Below are positions 6,542-8,882 of a stretch of 8,882 bases of DNA, piece by piece. Position 1 is the stretch's first letter. The number at the start of each line of letters is the position of its first letter. The position numbers were made by a program, and so were the translations under genes. The notes beneath the pieces are model-generated. The model searched no databases. It was not told where the DNA came from and saw only the letters and a program-made list of their open reading frames with translations. This stretch comes from an uncultured Oscillospiraceae bacterium (GTDB lineage Bacteria; Bacillota; Clostridia; Oscillospirales; Oscillospiraceae), in NCBI GenBank assembly GCA_910577805.1, contig CAJTOE010000104.1, positions 1 to 8,882 on the forward strand, in the 5' to 3' direction.

Positions 6542-6550
6542 ATTGTATCA
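6542..6550 (-). promoter_or_regulatory. Extended -10 promoter of the uracil-DNA glycosylase gene
   Basis: The minus strand reads TGATACAAT: a -10 hexamer TACAAT with the TG of an extended -10. No good -35 hexamer is present 16-18 bases upstream, as is common for extended -10 promoters. The predicted start is near 6535, giving a leader of about 22 bases. The element lies inside a 13-bp perfect palindrome (6543-6555). Confidence 0.6.
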
Positions 6551-6791
6551 TACAAACGCCAAAAGGGACAGCCCCATTTTTTCTGTCACTCTATCCAAAG
6601 AATTTTTCCATTTTTCGCCCCTATCCGTCAAAACCACCAACCGCAACATCGTGCGCTATGACCCGTAGTTTTCCCCAAAATATTGGTATTCCCCTCTGTT
6701 TTCAACCAATACGCCGAGTTATCATGGAAATCCCCGGAAAAATAAAATCGAATTGCGGCGAAACGTCCCGTTCGGTTTGTAGCCCCCCTCT
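6551..6791. other. AT-richer divergent intergenic region without a gene
   Basis: The whole gap between the divergent uracil-DNA glycosylase and mraZ genes is about 386 bp; this central part holds no convincing coding sequence on either strand. It contains short inverted repeats (TATTGGT at 6681-6687 with ACCAATA at 6705-6711; GACAG and CTGTC near 6565-6585) and several A/T runs. Neither a known RNA family nor a riboswitch is recognisable by eye. Confidence 0.5.
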
Positions 6792-6814
6792 GAAAAAAAG
6801 ACTTGCTTTTTTTC
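6792..6814. repeat. Perfect A/T inverted repeat at the mraZ -35 region
   Basis: GAAAAAAAG (6792-6800) and CTTTTTTTC (6806-6814) form a perfect 9-bp inverted repeat with a 5-base centre. The right arm overlaps the -35 of the mraZ promoter, and the A7 tract lies directly upstream of it. It could act as curved or UP-element-like DNA, or as a protein site. The low GC stem makes a terminator unlikely. Confidence 0.5.
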
Positions 6815-6831
6815 CGGCCGTCCCATATACT
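6803..6831 (+). promoter_or_regulatory. Probable promoter of mraZ (division/cell wall cluster)
   Basis: -35 TTGCTT (6803-6808), a 17-base spacer and -10 TATACT (6826-6831). The -10 matches five of six consensus bases and the -35 is weaker. The predicted start near 6838 lies just before the first of the MraZ-type repeats, which gives a simple layout for autorepression. Confidence 0.6.
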
Positions 6832-6839
6832 AGAATCCA

Positions 6840-6888
6840 AAGTGGAGCGAAGTGGAGGAAAATCCCCTAAATGACCACTGGAGTGGAG
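6840..6888 (+). promoter_or_regulatory. Candidate MraZ operator: repeated TGGAG boxes
   Basis: AAGTGGAG occurs at 6840-6847 and again at 6850-6857, giving TGGAG boxes separated by 5 bases (10-bp period). In E. coli, MraZ binds TGGGN repeats with 5-base spacers upstream of its own gene, and mycoplasma MraZ sites contain AAAGTG-type repeats. Two further TGGAG copies at 6879-6888 lie back to back and overlap the mraZ ribosome binding site (GGAGG, 6885-6889). Their phase is shifted, so they may belong to the operator or only reflect the ribosome site. Confidence 0.6.
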
Positions 6889-6898
6889 GGAGATACGG

Positions 6899-7309
6899 AT
6901 GACCGGCACCTATGAGCATACCATCGACGCCAAGGGCCGCCTGTTTATCCCCGCCAAGCTCCGGGAAGAATTAGGGGACACCTTCTATTTGGCTATGGGC
7001 GTGGACGCCTGCCTGGCCATCTACCCCCAGGCCACCTGGGACCGCTTTCTCGAAATATACCGCGCCCAGCCCATGAGCCAGTCCAAGGTCATGCGCCCCC
7101 TGTTTGCCAACGCCGTCAAGTGCGAGCCGGACAGCCAGGGCCGCATCGTGGTTTCCCCAAAGCTGCGCAAGTATGCCAGCCTGGAAAAAAACGTCGTGAT
7201 CATTGGCGTCATTGACCGCGCCGAGATCTGGAGCGCGGAGAACTGGGCGGAAGAGGGAGAAGTGACGCCGGAGATGATGTCCGCCTGTATGGAGGCTCTT
7301 GGATTCTGA
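6899..7309 (+). CDS. mraZ: Division/cell wall cluster transcriptional regulator MraZ
   Basis: A 136-residue DNA-binding protein of the AbrB/SpoVT fold, conserved as the first gene of the division and cell wall cluster. It forms rings and, in studied bacteria, controls its own operon through promoter-proximal repeats. Both tandem family motifs are present: D10-x-K-G-R14-x3-P18-x3-R22 in the N-terminal half and D78-x-Q-G-R82 with P87 and R90 in the C-terminal half. The length is close to the usual 140-150 residues. The ATG at 6899 has GGAGGGAG upstream, nine bases from the end of GGAGG. Its stop overlaps the rsmH start by one base (TGATG), so translation of the two is probably coupled. Candidate MraZ boxes sit between the promoter and the gene. 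Confidence 0.95.
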   Translation: MTGTYEHTIDAKGRLFIPAKLREELGDTFYLAMGVDACLAIYPQATWDRFLEIYRAQPMSQSKVMRPLFANAVKCEPDSQGRIVVSPKLRKYASLEKNVVIIGVIDRAEIWSAENWAEEGEVTPEMMSACMEALGF

Positions 7310-8253
7310 TGAACGAACCGATTTTTACCCACCAGCCCGTGCTGCTGGAGGAGTGCATCCAGGCTCTGGCCATCAAGCCCGGCGGCGTCTATCTGGACGG
7401 CACCCTGGGCCGTGCGGGCCACAGCCGGGAGATCGCCCGGCGGCTGGAGTCCGGCGGACGGCTCGTGTGCATCGACCGGGACCAGGCCGCCCTGGACGCG
7501 GCCCAGCAGCGCCTTGCCCCCTGGCTGGACCGGGTCACCCTGGTCCATGGGAGCTTTGGCCGGCTCACGTCCCTCCTGTCCGCCCGGAACATCCCCCCTC
7601 TGGACGGGATGCTCTTTGATCTGGGCGTGTCCTCCCCCCAGCTGGACGACAAGGCCCGCGGCTTCTCCTACCAGGCCGACGCCCCCCTGGATATGCGGAT
7701 GGACCAGACCGCCAGCTTCACCGCACGGGAACTGGTAAATATTTATTCATACGAGGCGCTGCGGGACATCCTGTGGCGCTACGGCGAGGAGCGGTACGCC
7801 GGTCCGATTGCCGGGGCCATCTGCCGCCGCAGGGCGGACAAGCCCATTGAAACCACCCTGGAGCTGGCAGACATCATCCGCTCCGCCATGCCCGCCAAAG
7901 CGCTGCGGGAGAAGCAGCACCCCGCCAAGCGCAGCTTTCAGGCCATCCGGATCGCCGTCAACGACGAGCTGGGTGAGCTGGAGCATCTCCTGAAAGCCGC
8001 CCCCGCCCATCTGAAGCCCGGCGGACGGCTTGCGGTCATCACGTTCCACTCCCTGGAGGATCGGATCGTCAAGACCGCTCTGGCCCAGCTGGCCCGCGGC
8101 TGCACCTGCCCGCCGGATTTCCCGGTGTGCGTCTGCGGAAAGACGCCGCAGATGCGGCGGCTGCACCGCAAGCCCACTCTCCCCTCCCCCCAGGAGGTGG
8201 AGGAAAACCCCCGCGCCCGCAGTGCAAAGCTCCGGGCGGCGGAAAAGCTGTAA
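7309..8253 (+). CDS. rsmH: 16S rRNA (cytosine1402-N4)-methyltransferase RsmH (MraW)
   Basis: This 314-residue enzyme uses S-adenosylmethionine to methylate N4 of C1402 in the decoding centre of 16S rRNA. The SAM site is visible as YLDGTLGRAGHS (28-39) and CIDRD (54-58). Further family motifs are FDLGVSSPQLD (103-113), RGFS (117-120), LDMRMD (127-132), HPAKRSFQAIRIAVNDEL (204-221) and ITFHSLEDRIVK (244-255). A CxC-x6-CxC group (C265, C267, C274, C276) near the C-terminus resembles what Firmicutes RsmH proteins often have. The ATG overlaps the mraZ stop codon. The nearest Shine-Dalgarno-like GGAGG (7291-7295) is rather far, 13 bases, which fits start by coupling to mraZ. It is followed 27 bp later by ftsL, the usual order mraZ-rsmH-ftsL. 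Confidence 0.96.
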   Translation: MNEPIFTHQPVLLEECIQALAIKPGGVYLDGTLGRAGHSREIARRLESGGRLVCIDRDQAALDAAQQRLAPWLDRVTLVHGSFGRLTSLLSARNIPPLDGMLFDLGVSSPQLDDKARGFSYQADAPLDMRMDQTASFTARELVNIYSYEALRDILWRYGEERYAGPIAGAICRRRADKPIETTLELADIIRSAMPAKALREKQHPAKRSFQAIRIAVNDELGELEHLLKAAPAHLKPGGRLAVITFHSLEDRIVKTALAQLARGCTCPPDFPVCVCGKTPQMRRLHRKPTLPSPQEVEENPRARSAKLRAAEKL

Positions 8254-8280
8254 TGTACGAAAGAAAGGAAGGGATGGCTT

Positions 8281-8835
8281 ATGGCCTCGCGCCGCCGCAG
8301 CTCCAAGCAGATTCCTTATCGAACTTATGGCAACGTGGCCTACGCGCCCGCCTATGAGGGGAACGCCTCCCCCCACAAAAAGGAAAAGACCGCTCCCCGC
8401 CCCAAGCAGCGCCCCCTCATTCGCGGAAAAACCTTCGCCCGCACCCACGTCCAGGTCCGGGAGGCCGGTGAGGTCTCCGTGTTTGCTGTCATGGGCTTTC
8501 TGGCTGTGGGCGTGCTGGCCGCGCTGCTTATGTTCAGCTTCAGCCAGCAGACCGTGCTGAACCGGGAGCTGAACGACCTGCGGAAGGAGCTGAGCGTCCT
8601 GGAGAGCGACAACGCCACGTTATCCGCCCAATATGAAAAGGTATTTGACTTGGAGCGCATTCAGCAGGCGGTGGGCGACCAGATGGTACGGCCCACCACC
8701 GACCAGATCGTCTACATTGACCTGTCCGAGCCGGACAACGTCATTTTGTACGGCGAGGAGCGCACCGGTGGAATTGCCGGAGCACTCCAAGGGTTCCAGG
8801 ACGTCCTTTCCAGCATCGCCGCATATTTCCATTAG
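8281..8835 (+). CDS. ftsL: FtsL-like cell division protein (septum formation initiator family)
   Basis: A 184-residue bitopic membrane protein placed where ftsL normally lies. A basic, proline-rich cytoplasmic N-terminus of about 64 residues precedes one membrane helix (about 65-86). A leucine-rich coiled-coil segment follows (about 88-118, with L93, L97, L100, L104, L107, L114), then DLERIQQAVGDQMVRPTTDQ, which resembles the end of FtsL/DivIC domains. FtsL pairs with DivIC/FtsB to recruit and activate the septal synthase FtsWI. The protein is longer than the classical 90-120 residues because of both the long N-terminus and a C-terminal extension (about 151-184). Sequence identity in this family is low, so the call rests on topology and position. 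The ATG at 8281 is preceded by AAAGGAAGGG. An ATG at 8274 is in another frame and was not used. Confidence 0.85.
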   Translation: MASRRRSSKQIPYRTYGNVAYAPAYEGNASPHKKEKTAPRPKQRPLIRGKTFARTHVQVREAGEVSVFAVMGFLAVGVLAALLMFSFSQQTVLNRELNDLRKELSVLESDNATLSAQYEKVFDLERIQQAVGDQMVRPTTDQIVYIDLSEPDNVILYGEERTGGIAGALQGFQDVLSSIAAYFH

Positions 8836-8848
8836 CGGGGCATATAGT

Positions 8849-8882
8849 AAAGGGAACCGTCCTGTATGGTTCCCTTTTGTTG
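8849..8882 (+). terminator. Rho-independent terminator after ftsL
   Basis: A perfect 10-bp stem (AAAGGGAACC at 8849-8858 with GGTTCCCTTT at 8868-8877, loop of nine) is followed by TTTTGTTG at the window edge. It begins 13 bases after the ftsL stop codon. The structure is a clear intrinsic terminator, or an attenuator if the division cluster continues beyond the window. Confidence 0.88.

Noticed and set aside
6560..6575. GGGGCTGTCCC-like bases (minus strand) reminiscent of some insertion sequence ends
   Set aside because: Only one short copy, no transposase, no partner repeat and no target duplication were found.
6628..6909. A 93-codon minus-strand frame in the divergent region
   Set aside because: It starts inside mraZ, runs back through the mraZ promoter and shows no known motif.
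1..8882. Mobile element, phage, defence system or CRISPR content
   Set aside because: No transposase, integrase, phage, Cas or toxin-antitoxin motif and no regular repeat array was seen. All genes are assignable to known chromosomal families.

Overview
The window looks like chromosome from a GC-rich anaerobic member of the Firmicutes (Bacillota), probably a gut Oscillospiraceae-type clostridium. This is inferred from strong GGAGG-type ribosome binding sites, near-consensus sigma-A promoters, the gene set (an [FeFe] hydrogenase, an NfnAB-type transhydrogenase, a Gram-positive style mraZ-rsmH-ftsL start of the division cluster) and GC-rich codon use. No 16S or other marker fixes the genus.

Layout. 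Positions 1 to about 5800 hold five genes on the minus strand. In transcription order they are: a multi-cluster [FeFe] hydrogenase (5795-4251); an RmlA-type sugar nucleotidyltransferase (4225-3368); an exported, membrane-anchored 5'-nucleotidase-like metallophosphoesterase (3288-1381); the NfnA-type flavin/2Fe-2S subunit (1348-500); and the NfnB/GltA-type subunit (507 to beyond position 1, where the window cuts it). Gaps are 25, 79 and 32 bp, then an 8-bp overlap. No convincing terminator lies between these genes, and a good promoter sits upstream of the hydrogenase, so one transcript is plausible. Upstream, also on the minus strand, is a family 4 uracil-DNA glycosylase (6512-5928) with its own extended -10 promoter.

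An AT-richer divergent intergenic region (6513-6898) separates this from the plus strand. There mraZ (6899-7309), rsmH (7309-8253) and an ftsL-like gene (8281-8835) form the start of the division/cell wall cluster. The mraZ promoter is followed directly by repeats that look like MraZ operator boxes. A clear intrinsic terminator lies immediately after ftsL.

How the genes may work together. The hydrogenase exchanges electrons between protons/H2 and ferredoxin (or a similar carrier). NfnAB links reduced ferredoxin and NADH to NADPH. Together they would form a module balancing the ferredoxin, NAD(P)H and hydrogen pools. The RmlA-type enzyme and the surface nucleotidase between them have no obvious redox role. 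The plus-strand genes serve transcriptional control of division (MraZ), 16S rRNA methylation (RsmH) and the divisome (FtsL).

I found no CRISPR array, transposase, integrase, phage gene, tRNA or rRNA. I see no strong sign of a wholly undescribed system. The most interesting points are the unusual composition of the redox operon, the variant hydrogenase and nucleotidase motifs, and the regulatory structure around mraZ and after ftsL.
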